From assembly GCA_964036275.1 (NCBI GenBank), contig OZ038438.1:14553720-14617719 (forward strand): 64,000 nucleotides of DNA, read 5' to 3'. Both the position numbers and the translations under genes were made by a program. Shown in pieces: positions 48,401 to 59,200 of the stretch. Position 1 is the stretch's first letter, and every line of letters begins with the position of its first letter. Source of the stretch: Litoditis marina. Lineage: Eukaryota; Nematoda; Chromadorea; Rhabditida; Rhabditidae. The notes below the pieces were generated by a model. That model searched no databases. It saw only the letters and a list, made by a program, of their open reading frames with translations, and had not been told where the DNA came from.

Positions 48401-49670
48401 GGATCTCGAGAATGTTCTCATGAGTTAATTTTAGGCAAGGGTTTCCTGGATCTGTTCTGGTTGCCAGTGGCCGAGATGAGGAAGCCAGACGGTCACGTGG
48501 TGAAGGGAATCCAGAAGGGTGTCGGGTCGTTCGGATCCTCCTCTGCAGCTGGCGTCATTGGCGTCGTACAAACGGCTGTCGGCGCAGTACAGGTCAACAT
48601 TTTTGATCACTAATGTTTTACTGCTTTTCGTTTTATATTGTTATTATTCTTCGTACCCTTCGATAATGTCAGGAATTGTCTTTTTCTAAGTTTCCTGAGA
48701 AAATAGTTCTCCAAAAACATTGGAGAACTATTTTTTGAGGTGATGGATGAATGATTGTATGGATTCGCTGTGGTGCTATTATCATCGTTTTATTCAGACG
48801 GTTGCCGAAAAGGTTTACTACGAAGTTCAGCCAGATTCACCGTTCCTGAATAAGCGGAATCGCCGCGCAGTCCCGCTTACCGCAGCACCAACCGATCTGG
48901 TTCGCGGCATGCAGCTGGCCTATGAGATTGTTGCTCAGGTATGTTTCAACTATTTTTGGTTGTTTAGTACAGCTACCGTATCCTTTTTCTATATTAAGAG
49001 TTGAATGAACATCAAATTGTATTATTGCGTTGTCAGGGTGTACGGGACACTCGAGATGACCTGGAATTGGCGGCCCAAGAAGATCGCGCATCAGGAAACT
49101 CATCGGTGCGCAGCATGCTCCGTTTCGCGACTCCGGCTGTCCTTCGCCCTCTGGTCATGTTCAGTCAAGTCAGCTACCAACTTCTCGGAGGTCAGTTTTC
49201 TCAGTCAATCACCATACACGGTAAAACGGCTCGCAATCCTCATTTGGTTGTGAGAGTAGGCGGGAAGCAGATATTTGTAAACTGCTTCGATCGGTAAGGT
49301 TATTCATACTTCAGTGTTGAGACCCCATTAAGTAAGGTAGGAGAGATTATATGTAAGCGTTAGTGTGAACGGCGGTAACACATGGATTTATGCTTTATTT
49401 TAGCACATGGAGTTAAGCAAATTTTGTCATTTCGATTGTTTTGGGTCAAGGACAATGAAACAAATGATTAAACACGCTTTTATATAATTTTGATATTGTC
49501 TTATATTTGCTGTTTTAGTTTGCTGTAGCTGAATTAGCTTTCTGTTGTGCACCTTGAACACGAGTTGATTCTACATTTTTGTAGGTATTCGTAGTCAACT
49601 CCGTCCGGATATGTATCAGGACGAATGCCACAAATGGAGAGATGATGAGGTTCCAGGGAGTCAATCTTGA
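27434..49670 (+). CDS. atg-2: Autophagy-related lipid-transfer protein ATG2
   Basis: Bridge-like protein that carries lipids from the ER to the growing autophagosome membrane, with ATG9 and WIPI partners. 58 exons: 27434-27501, 27863-27965, 28124-28199, 29048-29155, 29710-29843, 29974-30092, 30401-30525, 30659-30771, 30978-31074, 31356-31419, 31685-31787, 32031-32101, 32575-32714, 33020-33127, 33211-33376, 33673-33771, 33991-34117, 34258-34371, 34804-34943, 35282-35392, 35648-35811, 35964-36060, 36464-36536, 36757-36864, 36987-37133, 37339-37453, 37626-37756, 38399-38537, 38649-38721, 38797-38911, 39299-39445, 39704-39786, 39896-39956, 40205-40342, 41185-41271, 41493-41627, 41924-42010, 42203-42322, 42488-42601, 42700-42854, 43342-43397, 43546-43685, 43919-44044, 44426-44515, 44848-44950, 45503-45652, 45872-45970, 46039-46097, 46261-46373, 46830-46968, 47237-47337, 47439-47524, 47665-47762, 47996-48086, 48435-48592, 48798-48938, 49037-49190, 49585-49670. 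They sum to 6,465 nt, giving 2,154 aa. Landmarks: chorein-like N-terminus with QRYLGQFLERNLSLDQLS (from residue 22); WVTQLVDMFNLTDYDVAGYVPP (exon 31, from about residue 1139); a LIR-like EEFCMVDD (F1428-V1431); LNVDQDTMNFLEDF (exon 45); and the ATG2 C-terminal region from EFIFSPSVSIFIDYHGK (exon 52) to the end. Human ATG2A/B are about 1,940-2,080 aa, so it is complete. Confidence 0.95.
28398..29014. mobile_element. hAT-like MITE, copy 2 (ATG2 intron 3)
   Basis: Same family as 838-1316: left end TAGGGTTGTTAATCGAG, right end TTTAACAACCCTA, 617 bp. A perfect 8-bp target duplication GTGCAGGC lies at 28390-28397 and 29015-29022. The greater length comes from an internal tandem duplication with a period of about 207-214 bp (repeat starts near 28537, 28744 and 28958). 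No transposase. Confidence 0.92.
29248..29472. repeat. Second copy of the intron-3 GPAT repeat (ATG2 intron 4)
   Basis: Homologous over about 220 bp to 14501-14717 in the same orientation; both contain AAGTTTAATCGCA and AATAAGCGCGA. Inverted ends ACGGCGTTCTC and GAGAACGCCGT bound it. The outer AATAGCAAAGGGGAC ends of the GPAT copy are missing. Confidence 0.75.
32185..32249. repeat. Short hairpin repeat, copy c (ATG2 intron 12)
   Basis: CTAGTTTGATC and GATCAAACTACA form inverted ends of a 65-bp segment of the same family as 6541-6596. A run of ten G follows at about 32301-32310. Confidence 0.5.
36318..36379. repeat. Short hairpin repeat, copy d (ATG2 intron 22)
   Basis: TGTAGTTTGATC and GATCAAACAACA bound this 62-bp copy of the dispersed hairpin family. 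Confidence 0.5.
40093..40153 (-). other. tRNA-like 5' half (ATG2 intron 33)
   Basis: On the minus strand GAGTGGTCAAGTGGTTAGCG is a good D-arm/box A match, but no GGTTCGANTCC box B follows. Best read as a fragment of a tRNA or of a tRNA-derived SINE. Confidence 0.35.
40434..41120. repeat. Perfect 263-bp inverted duplication with 50-bp direct repeats (ATG2 intron 34)
   Basis: The left arm 40497-40759 and right arm 40858-41120 are inverted copies; the 66-codon open frames within them translate identically. Each arm is preceded by an identical 50-bp sequence (40434-40483 and 40805-40854, containing GGTTATTTTATTTGAACAAA). The order is therefore direct repeat, arm, 45-bp spacer, direct repeat, inverted arm. 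Within each arm lies a smaller palindrome, TTTTCTCAGAGGGGTT...AACCCTCTGAGAAAA. A diverged copy of the arm occurs at 58066-58176. The encoded 66-aa frame has no recognisable domain. Confidence 0.9.
42488..42601 (+). other. ATG2 exon 39 with LIR-like motif
   Basis: This exon encodes the acidic stretch STDEEFCMVDD. It sits where human ATG2A has its GABARAP-binding LIR (DEFCIL). The core F1428-x-x-V1431 fits the [FWY]xx[LIV] rule, so contact with the ATG8 proteins LGG-1/LGG-2 is a reasonable inference. Confidence 0.6.
44636..44790. repeat. GGGCAAAACCCCC repeat block (ATG2 intron 44)
   Basis: At least three copies of GGGCAAAACCCCC, plus a shorter AAAACCCCCCC, and a C-run of about 14 (near 44682-44695). 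The run length is likely polymorphic or assembly-sensitive. Confidence 0.7.
48700..48734. repeat. Perfect 15-bp hairpin (ATG2 intron 55)
   Basis: AAAATAGTTCTCCAA, loop AAACA, TTGGAGAACTATTTT. Flanking CTGAGA/TTGAGG extends the stem weakly. A small palindrome with no known role. Confidence 0.6.
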
Positions 49671-50337
49671 ATATGTGGTTTGCGAGATTTGTCTAGTCAC
49701 TATTCTCACACATAGTTTTATTTCATTTATGTACAGCTTGACAATGTTGGACTTGGACTTGGAATTATCAATTTGTAAGTAATGTACATTTGGGTTTTGT
49801 ATAACCGTTGTTATTGTTCAAACTTGATGGTATAGTAGATTCCGCCTTAATAACAGGTTCATATGGTATTTCAAACTTTCATGCCTATTGCTGTATCCAG
49901 GTTGCTTTCGTGTAAACATTGTAAACAAACGGTCGGATGTCGAACCAGTTTTTCTACCTCCCGAAAAATTGAAAATGATTTGTGTTAGATCATCTGTTGT
50001 TGTTATTTCTGTACGTATCAATTTTTGGAAGGAACATAGCAAACGGTTGTGAGCATATAACTGTTTATGTGTTTGACACATATGCTGTCAATCTGTCAGC
50101 GTTCTGTTTAGTTCCAGTGGGTTTTCATTCATTTTTGCAACTAATCCTTTTGCGTAGCCTAACATCGACATGAACTAACATAGCATTGCTTGGTTTTGTA
50201 CATATGTTGTTGAAGAGTTTTCTAGCATGGTATAAAAATTTAATACACTTGGTTTCATTTGATGTCGGTTTCAAAGTACATATGAGATTGCATATGTTAT
50301 TAAATTCAGCATTTTCGCTACAAGACGTGGGAAAGTT
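49671..50337. other. Convergent 3' region between ATG2 and the thioesterase
   Basis: The stop codons of two convergent genes lie 667 bp apart. No gene is seen between them. No clear AATAAA follows the ATG2 stop; TTTATT at about 49717-49722 could serve the minus-strand gene but is 620 nt past its stop. Confidence 0.5.
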
Positions 50338-53300
50338 TTATAAATGACTGAGGGGGACCAGTTTGGGAATGTGTGGTGGGGTGCCCAGCTCCCGTTTGAA
50401 GAAGTTGACTGTTCTCTTCCATACTTCTGGTTGACTTTTACCATGTTGAGAGACTTCGCCTCCGTAGATAGTAGATACGCCTAAACAATAATAATATACT
50501 TAATTTGGCATTAATTTGTTTACCCCAAAATTATAGCAACAATTAAAAGGTCACTACTTCTCAGGATTCAAAGCGCGAGTTTGTCAGATTCTGAGTGGAT
50601 CCTCGTCTCGTCCAGTCAAGGTTTTTCAAATCAGTATTTCGAGTGAAAAACAAATGCTCATGGTGACTTTAAGACCGCATTCATACTTTTTTTACCTCAG
50701 CGTTCATAGTTATAATAACATACGTATTGATTCCCACTGGCGGTTACGCCAACTAAATCACTCGCGTTGAATGTCGACGTAAAAATTGTGAATGCGGCCT
50801 TCAGAGTTGAGACTGACCGACAAACTTGGAGTAAACATGAGCATGATGGCTGAAGTAGGGCGGCTCCATCAGGTGTCCACCGGGAACCATGTCCACCTCA
50901 AACTTATGGCCCGACTTCCGCAACACCGATGTCAATCTGTTGGCCGCGTACACTGTTGGTGTAGATAAGTCGTCGAGTGCAACCTGAACTGGCAACATTA
51001 CCTTTTCAACATTCTGAAAGCTATTTATAGATAATCAGAAAAGCTATTTTGTGGTCTACGTTTATTTACTGTTTAAAGTTGGGGGATTGAGTTTTCTTGT
51101 GGATCTGCCAACCGGCTGCGGGTTGCGGCTGGAAATTAGGGTGAAATAGAACTAATTTAAGATCTTAGGATTTTAACTCGGAATTTGTTTTCGAGTTCGA
51201 AAGCTTGAGCTGCATGATTGTATCTAAATACATGCTGTACGATCTTAATTCATAGAGAGCTCAATTCTAAATCCTCAATACGGTATGTTATATGTTTGTA
51301 CTATCTCACCACAAATCGGAAAGCAACATCTGGGGCAGCGTTCTCGAGGTGAAATTCGCAGTCGTCGTCCACGACCAGACCGCGAATAAGTTTGTCCTCG
51401 CGAACAAGGCCGTTCTGTTTCATTTCCGACAGCTCTCCTATCTGCCCTAACCTGAAATAAACATTAAAAGTTCGAGAGCAGGTTGTGTTTGTACATGGGA
51501 ACTCTACGGGAAACCGCGACCGATAATTGCTGTTCAATCAGAATCCTAGTTGAGAGTCAGCACGTGTCCTTCTCCTCAGAATAGAATTTTGTACGACTAA
51601 GTTGAACCCAATTCTTGTTGTCAATATGGCTGGTGACTCGAAAATGAGAAAGTCGCTGTACAGTCATGTTTTGTTCAGAATAAATTCAAGGATCACGGTT
51701 TGTTGACTATCTGGTCTGCTCACTAAGTTGTGGGAAAGTTACTCACTGCGCAGCTTTCATCGGTGCTCCATGTTCCTTCAACGTCGCGACTTCACTGATC
51801 GCGTGAGGACCATTGATCGACACAACTGCTTTTATCTGGAAGATTTCCGATGTCAAGTTTGTTTATTATACTTACAGAGCACTTTTCCCAAATCGAAATC
51901 ATCTGATTATTCCCGTTCGGACCAAGTCGGTTTGTTAGATATCAAGTGTTCATAGTTTTCTGCCTCCCAGTTTTTCTATGAGTTGGTTCAGCTCGGAATA
52001 TGTTCGATTTCGATATTGGTCTTGCTTCGTATCTGGTTCGTATAGGGTATACACGGCTACTAACTGTTTTATGATCAAAGAGAGAGCGGAATCAAATTTG
52101 GCAACAAACTACTGTGTGTTGAAATACACACGCGTTAAATTCGATAATATGTGGTCTTCATATAATTATGTGGTTCGTAAAATGAATCTCGAGTGAAACT
52201 ATGGAGAGATTGCTAACCTTGTCGGATCTGGTCGCGAGTAGTGCCACCAATGCACCACCAAAAGACACCCCCTCAATTCCGATTCGGTCCGATGTGTACG
52301 AAAGAGACGTGAACCAGTTTATCGCCTCCTGATTGTTGTGTTTTACCCAGAGAAAAACAGATGTTACTTATAATGAAGATTATGAATAGCTGGACTGAAT
52401 CGAAATCGTGTTCGGCTGGTGCGGAACGGGTATAGCGGTGCTTGAACAATTTCGTCAAAGCGATAAAATTGATTATCAAGAATTATCTTCACTATAATCA
52501 TTTCATTCTGTTGATTCTTTGATGATAGTTTGATAGATGGCGACTAAGAGTATAATACAGTAATGAAGGACTCACGAGAAAGTATTCCACTTCAACATCG
52601 TTCAACTCTTGTGGTAGATCTTTGTAGCTGAAGTATGCGAGGGCCAGAACGCAGAACCCTTCGTTCGCAAGACAAACGGACTGAAAGTTTTATAGCAGAA
52701 ATATCGAAAAGGGGAATGGTTGAACAAAACTTCGTGGAATTGAAAATAATTTCAAACTAAGTGCGTTTAAACATTTTTTTATCTGATTCTAGATGAGTTT
52801 GAGTCATAGCGCATAGATGTGAACATTCACGTATAATACAAAAGTACACGGGAAATTAAAACATTACGAGCCATACTCGTTTCGTACCTTGTGTTCCTGT
52901 AAACCACCGCCGGTTCCACTGAAGTCAACGATAGACGGAAACGGTCCGGGACCTGCAGAATTTTTTTAACCATAAAATAACTTTTATCAATAAAAAAAGA
53001 GAAAAAACTAAGTCACTATCACAGGGTTTCCAAATAGCATCACGTATTTAATAATCCTTTTCAACTTTTTTTTCAACTTTCTCGATTTCAACTTTTGTAC
53101 ACTAACTACTATTTATACATTTTGTTACTGTAGCCATCTGTAAAAACGCACCTGACGGCTTGTAAATAGTGCCCCGTATACGACCTTCCTCTATATCGGT
53201 TCGCTCCACGGAAGGATGCTGCCATAGCTTGGTCAGCTCGTAGGTGTCCACAGTTCGCATCACCGCGTCTTTCAAACTGGAAACTAGTTCAATACTTCGT

Positions 53301-53390
53301 TTTCATGAGGAATAGTTCTCGTTCTCAGTTGTTGATAAAAGCAGAGAACTCTGAGAGTTGGAGGAGCTGTCTTTAAGTCTCTGTCTGCCT

Positions 53391-53455
<65 letters not shown>

Positions 53456-54379
53456 CGCTTTCTTTTCTTCTCTCTTATATTAGGAACGTGATTGTTAGTT
53501 AGTCATTATTTATCACTGACGTAATCTGGAATTTCCATACAGGAGGTGGAGTGCACTTGGCGTATCCGCCAGGACGAAAATCTTTTCCTGGTTGCAATGT
53601 CTCAAACAATCCCATAGGCCTGACCCCTGAAACAATGAAAGAAAATGACAGTTATATTCTTCCTCTGTCCGTTCTAACTTAATTTTCATTGTCAGCTTTT
53701 GAGCAAAGGTGAGTGAGAAAAGAGTGTGATAGAGAGAAAGAGAGAGAAAAAGAGCAAGCAAGAATTAGAGTACGGGAAAGAGAAAGAGAGTGCGAGACCA
53801 AGACCAAACTTTGTAATAGCATTCCTTCATGTACACAAACTACAAGGGAGATTGGGTGTAGCACCTGTATAGTCTCCCCTTATAGGCTCGTCTTTCTTTA
53901 GATCAATTACTCCACTTCCGTCTGCTCGAAATGTAGCTTCAGACAAGAACGTACCCATCAGGTGAGGTAGCCTACAAAAAATGTTGTTCGAATTTCCGCA
54001 CTCGTCTTTCTCGTCTCAGTTTTAACTGTTGTTTATCAGACTGCGTCTCATGCTATTTTCATGTCGCTGCCGTGACAAGTCTCAATTTTGACTCAGTCGG
54101 CGGGGGCCGAGTCAATGGTTTCTCAAAGTAGTTAGTTTTTTTATCGAAACACGTCGTCATTCACGAATTTCGACCGAAAAGAAACGGGATCTAACTAAAA
54201 ACACATCGAGAAAGGGCACCTCATACCGTATTGGCTTCCTATTGAATGAGCGAACCCTATGACCAAGTGAATAATTACCGTAGATGTAAGTGGTAGGTGG
54301 CGTATGGGTTCAGTCCGTCTGCTGTGATGTGTATTGGAACATCTTGCAAGGTGAGGTCGTTGTCCACATGAATATGCAT
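50338..54379 (-). CDS. Acyl-CoA thioesterase / BAAT-family alpha/beta hydrolase
   Basis: Likely hydrolyses fatty acyl-CoA (type I ACOT) rather than conjugating bile acids, because the nucleophile is serine. Exons in order of translation: 54379-54279, 53971-53865, 53626-53521, 53276-53152, 52952-52888, 52680-52576, 52328-52218, 51835-51747, 51451-51310, 51013-50818, 50480-50338; 429 aa. The N-terminal beta-sandwich domain covers residues 1 to about 130 (DVPIHITADGLNPYATY, GVRPMGLFET). The hydrolase domain follows with GPGPFPSIVDFSGTGGGL, ANEGFCVLALAYFSYKDLP, the nucleophile elbow GVSFGG (S225), the acid D331 or D332 (ALDD) and the histidine H364 (PGGHLMEPPY). In human BAAT the nucleophile is cysteine. 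The start chosen is the first ATG after a TTTCAG acceptor and fits family length. No peroxisomal C-terminal SKL-type signal: the protein ends PLSHL. Confidence 0.92.
53394..53450. repeat. (CT)n microsatellite (thioesterase intron 3)
   Basis: About 28 uninterrupted CT units. A purine-rich GA tract at about 53703-53796, in the next intron upstream, is partly complementary. Confidence 0.95.
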
Positions 54380-54402
54380 ATATATATTGTTGTAGAGATC
54401 GT

Positions 54403-54412
54403 CTGAAATAGT
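54403..54412 (-). other. Putative trans-splice acceptor of the thioesterase gene
   Basis: On the minus strand ACTATTTCAG ends 23 nt before the ATG. No further upstream coding exon is needed. Confidence 0.5.
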
Positions 54413-54882
54413 TTTCAATAGAAAAACGAAGTTGTTCATTATGTGTTTATATTGTTTCGACGATTCTAGACAAATAAACTGTCAAGTTAGAATGGAAGCA
54501 ATTTTGAGTGTAATCTCACAACATTTCCACAAATAATCGACCCAACTTACAAAAATTTAGGCATCTTTTAGAAAAACTATTCTGAATCAATGTTGTACCT
54601 GAGCAAAAAAAGTAATCTACGCTGAGCTTTACTTTTTATTTTTATCTGTTTCGTGCATTCAATAACGCTCTAGATAGCTCTAAGTATTTCTAATTTGTGG
54701 AAAGTCAACATTTAAGAACTATTTTCGAAGTATAATTAGGTTAGTAACTCTTTAGTGAGCTAATTCAACATTAGTTGTAAAAGTGTTTACAATATGTAAG
54801 AAAAAGTTTTTTTTTACTTAGAGAAACGGAGAGTAAAAGTATAACGTGGTCGAAACCCTCTGTCTTTCAGATTTACACAAGT

Positions 54883-54967
54883 ACTCCCAAAACAAGACCA
54901 ATTAGAAAATACTTTAAAAACCTCTAAAACTACTCCTTAAACTTATACTGGTCTTGTTTTTGGGAGT
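54883..54967. repeat. Hairpin with 18-bp stem upstream of the thioesterase
   Basis: ACTCCCAAAACAAGACCA (54883-54900) pairs with TGGTCTTGTTTTTGGGAGT (54949-54967), one extra base in the T run. Probably the ends of a small MITE. Confidence 0.65.
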
Positions 54968-55354
54968 TAACCTGAGTAGTACTGTAAAAGTCGAGAACAG
55001 GAACTGAAAAATATTCAAGAACTGGAATTGAAAAATGTCAAAAACGGATGTTCTACATTATGCAGTTCACGGGACTCGAACCACAATATGAAAGTGAACA
55101 AGTGCATGCACCGTTGTAACAGCTGATATCAAAGTACAGTGTAGGCAGCCCCGTCACTGGTACCATGGTTGAGGGTGTGGAGATAAGACCCAACCGGAAC
55201 CGGATAGAACCCAACTGCAGACTGGTACAACATTCGATGTTCGTATCACCGTCTGGAGCATCAAATCTAGTCACCGCCTGGAGAAAGTATTAATAATACT
55301 TCTTGTATTTCTAATACCATAGTAATTTAAAGATTCTATCTGTACTTTATCATA

Positions 55355-55950
55355 GGTAGTTGACCCTCCCTGGGATATCAGGGGGCTACCGGGGGCAAAT
55401 TCACTCCTGGGATTTCAAGGTGATACCAGTGGGAAACCGGGGGGAAACCAGGGATATCAGGGAGATTTCACTGGGGAAATTCCCCGGGGTAAACCAGAGG
55501 GAAGTTGCGGGGATACCGGGGATATCTAAGGGGGAAGTTACCCGGGGTGTACTACGGGGGAGTCGGGGGATACCACAGGTATACCCGAGGTCATGTATCC
55601 AATAAATGAAAACGCGCATGGTATCTGATATGTATGCGGCTTCTGCCTTCCTTTAACCATCAGTGTCATAGCAGTGGTAAGAGTGCTGCTACCACCCAGA
55701 GGTCGACGGTTCGAATCCCGGGTGAGAATTGGTTGAGGACTAAAACATTCTCTAAGATGAATTATACTTTCTAGTATCTAAGAAGTAAACTTACTAAAGA
55801 AAATAATAAAATATTTATTTAATAAAAAATCTTAAATTTTGTTTCACCACTGATATCCCTCTGGTTTCCCCCCGGCACCCCCTGGTGATACCGCGGTATC
55901 CCCAGGGGGGTACCAGGGGTGGGATGAGGGGGGACCCCAGGGATGAATCG
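55355..55950. repeat. GGGGATAYC-rich repeat element with inverted flanks
   Basis: The left part (about 55360-55600) repeats GGGGATAYC/GGGGAAACCAG words. The right part (about 55847-55945) carries the complement (GATATCCCTCTGGTTTCCCC). Between them lies AT-rich DNA and a tRNA-like sequence. This looks like a composite or foldback element; its exact ends are unclear. Confidence 0.55.
55663..55735 (+). other. tRNA-like sequence (SINE head or tRNA pseudogene)
   Basis: Box A-like CATAGCAGTGGTAAGAGTG and a perfect box B GGTTCGAATCC are correctly ordered. The acceptor stem does not pair, the T-stem is poor and position 33 of the anticodon loop is C rather than T, so it is not a normal tRNA. Confidence 0.45.
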
Positions 55951-56223
55951 CGTCCAGTGATTGTTCTACTTTACGGAAAAACGATTCGAAACAAGACGAG
56001 AAATTATGGATTTTTGGGTGTGGTAGGGGTCGGTACCATGACCACGTGATACTTATTGTGGAAACCCACATTCTAAACTTCAACCATATTCTGTAGAAGG
56101 ACGTGAGAATTAAAAGAAGGCATTTCATGGAAGCACAATCAAATGCTTCAATGAAAATTACCACACCTAGACTCACAGCTGTTTATATGCGAAACAAATG
56201 AAACACTAAAAATAAACCAACAT

Positions 56224-56229
56224 TTTATT
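56224..56229 (-). terminator. Poly(A) signal of the dipeptidase gene
   Basis: AATAAA on the minus strand, 56 nt beyond the stop codon at 56286-56288: the expected position for a compact nematode 3' UTR. Confidence 0.7.
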
Positions 56230-56285
56230 CCATTGAAATATACACATGTATCACAAATTATCAAAGAAAGGTGAATTTGATTAAG

Positions 56286-59200
56286 TTAGTTATCTGCCAA
56301 TTCCAAGAGGTACGCTGCGAGTGTCTTGGTTCCCTGAAAGCAAACATTTAGAAGCACAATTTAGGATTGTTACGGTTACACGCCTAAATACACAGTACAT
56401 TACTGTAAAGAACGCTCTAGTATAACCAATCGGATACTATGGTGTTTGTAGTTAGACACTGGCATAATTGTGGTGTTAAAAATAGTTTTAAACCAGACTA
56501 CAACTGACAGATATCGGAACCTGCTATCGCTAATCTGGTACTAATAACAGCTGGCTGGCCTATCTAAACAAACTACTGGCCCTCAAAAAAAGACTAATCA
56601 CCTGAATATAATTCGATCGATTGATTTTCTCATTTTGAGAATGAGCCATATCATCACAGGCACCAATAGGAAGAAGCATGACCGAGTTCCCAGTGAGATC
56701 CTGGAAATATATAGTTTAGCGGCAAGTTCGAGGTGGCACATAAATGTCATACAGTACCAGACTATGAAGCTAGGTGCTTTCAATGAACATTCTAACCCAC
56801 TGCAAATGATGTACATGACGTACTATTCGGTTTATAATGATAAATCAAATACCTGGAAGGACAGTGTGACGGGAATTGAACCTCCTTCACGAGTATAATC
56901 CGGCTCTACGCCGAACACTGAAAAATCGATATAGAACAGGCACTCTGATGTGGAAAAAAAACTGTTCACAACAACAAAACGGTCACCTACAAACCTGAGA
57001 GAAAGAACACGCCGACACAATTATATTGAGAAAGCTATTTATGCAAATAGCCAACCTCTTTTGGTGGCACGAGCCCCAGCTTGGAAGTTGGGATCCTTGA
57101 AGTCAGCCACCCACGGCTTTCCACCATGACCACCCACAGCCCTGAATTAAACGGCAGTTGCAAAACATAGAAATGATTGCACGAAATGAAGCGAGAGTGA
57201 GCAGAAACTATACACAAACCATGAAAACTGTCTCATGTAACCGTGCCAAATTTATGAAAAAGCTATCGTCAAATATCCATTTATACCTTATTCAGTATTG
57301 AAGAACGTACTTGAACTTATTAGGGGATCCTCTCTGTGCCCATAGATTGTTGAGATGTTTAACGACCAACTCATCCACAACATCCGGTGTCATATTAGGA
57401 ACAATACGAATGGAGAATTTGCCGATAACCTATAAAAAAGTGAAGATTATTGCTATAGAAAAACTTGAAAAGTCAAAACCCGATTCCTTGTGGAATTGAC
57501 CATAAAACTTGACAAATTCCAATTCAAAAAGTGAGAACATACCTTGGCGGGAATGACTGTCTTTGCGCCGGGTGCACTGAACCCTCCTTCGATTCCATGA
57601 AGGGAAAGACAGGGGAAACGCCAACGGTTCATCAATAGTTCCTCCTTCGACTTCTTCAGAAGGCCATGCGCAGATATATCCGACCTGAACAAATAACAGT
57701 AGCAAGCGCGACTTCGGAATTTGAGTTCAATGTGACATCGAATAATGTAAAGTTCCAACGGTTTTAGACTGCAGAAGCGAAAAAGAACTTACTTATATGC
57801 CTCCTTATCGAAATCGATCTTTCCATAAAGAGACTTCTCCTCTTCGGTGAGAGGGGCGACCAGATCGGCTAAACCGGGAATATGGATATTTCCATGCACA
57901 TCCGTCAATTGAGACATGATCCACACAAGATCGTTCATAGCTTCCGGTCTGGAACAGAAAAAAAGTAGTAAACAGGAAGAGCACTGGAGATAAACTCATG
58001 CTACTTCACTGGCACTAGTCCCATATTCACTCGCTGTGGAGAAAGAAACCATAATGCCACGGAAAACGACGGTCAGTAAGTTTTTTCGCTCTAATTTCAT
58101 TTTCTCAAAGGGTTCAACATGTTCAACTGATCGAACCTCTGAGAAAACACAAAAGTTCCTTTTTTACTGAGCACATTTCTATTACTAGATCGTTTAGTTT
58201 CTCGTTTTTCCCCTAAGCATAAAAGATAATAAACTTACACACTGCCTCCGAATACTCCCGAATGGAGATCTTGTTTGGCACACTCGACTTCGACGAAGTA
58301 GTAGCACACACCCCTGAAACACGGATAATGAGGTCTGGTGATCAGAAAGAATCAATGAAAACCGCCGATATTTTGAAAATTATTGTACTGAAAAAGCTAT
58401 TTCCACTCATAAAGCAACTGAGAAAAAAAACTGTCAAATCCAGGCACGATCGAAAATGTGCCCCACTAATGGTTGGTTTGAGTGAGACACAGGGAGATAA
58501 AAACTGCTAATTGACAGCAAAGTGACTGCAGTTCTACCCCGGTTTGACTGCGGATTTAACCCTGGTCACGAAATTCCCATCGAAGATTACTGAGTTCCCC
58601 CAAAATCTAACACGTTCGAAGTTCAACTTTGGACAAATGGGACTTGGCAGTATACCTGAGGCCATAGGTAAGACAAGGTTTGTCCTTTCCCAACCAATAG
58701 TTATCCGAAATACATGTGAAATCGACATCATGCAGGAAGTCCTGAAATGACGTACGACATACGACACTTAAATCCAACTTAAATTACGTAAATCTGAAGA
58801 AAGCGAGAGAAACTGAACTGATTCTACTGAGAACAATCGGTTTGCCGGTTGTCAGAGTTAGGCAACCGGCTTTCATTTAACAAAATAGATTACCCAAGTC
58901 CCAAGAAGTACCGTACCTTCTGTCTCAAAACGAGCGTTTCGTCAAGTCCTTCCGATCCCGATTCTTCCATACATTCCAAACAGAACTGAAATACACGGAT
59001 AGCAAGGTGGTAGTAGAGAGCCCTGATTAGAAATTTAGAAACTAAACTGAAAAATGCAGGTATCGACCAATTCATACGAACGAAAAAAAACTCATCAAAT
59101 GATGACAGAAAAATGAATACCTTGATATTAACAGGAATGTCAATGTTCAACTGTTGCATCACTTTGATTGCGTTGACCCATCCGATAACAGGCCCCTGAA

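Larger units (their letters stand above)
54380..56285. other. Intergenic region between thioesterase and dipeptidase
   Basis: No gene recognised. It contains an 18-bp hairpin (54883-54967), a tRNA-like D/T-arm remnant on the minus strand near 55056-55125, a GGGGATAYC-rich element with an inverted counterpart (about 55355-55950), a tRNA-like sequence (55663-55735) and the dipeptidase poly(A) signal. A 74-codon minus-strand frame at 55053-55274 is not supported as an exon, because the thioesterase model already closes downstream of it. Confidence 0.55.

Noticed and set aside
53679..53901. Charged (Arg/Glu/Lys) plus-strand frame and its minus-strand mirror
   Set aside because: A GA-rich tract in thioesterase introns, composition-driven.
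55053..55274. Extra first exon of the thioesterase
   Set aside because: It contains in-frame sequence without family similarity, ends in a stop, and the model already has a start at 54379 directly after an acceptor.
55663..55735. Functional tRNA
   Set aside because: Acceptor and T stems do not pair and U33 is missing.
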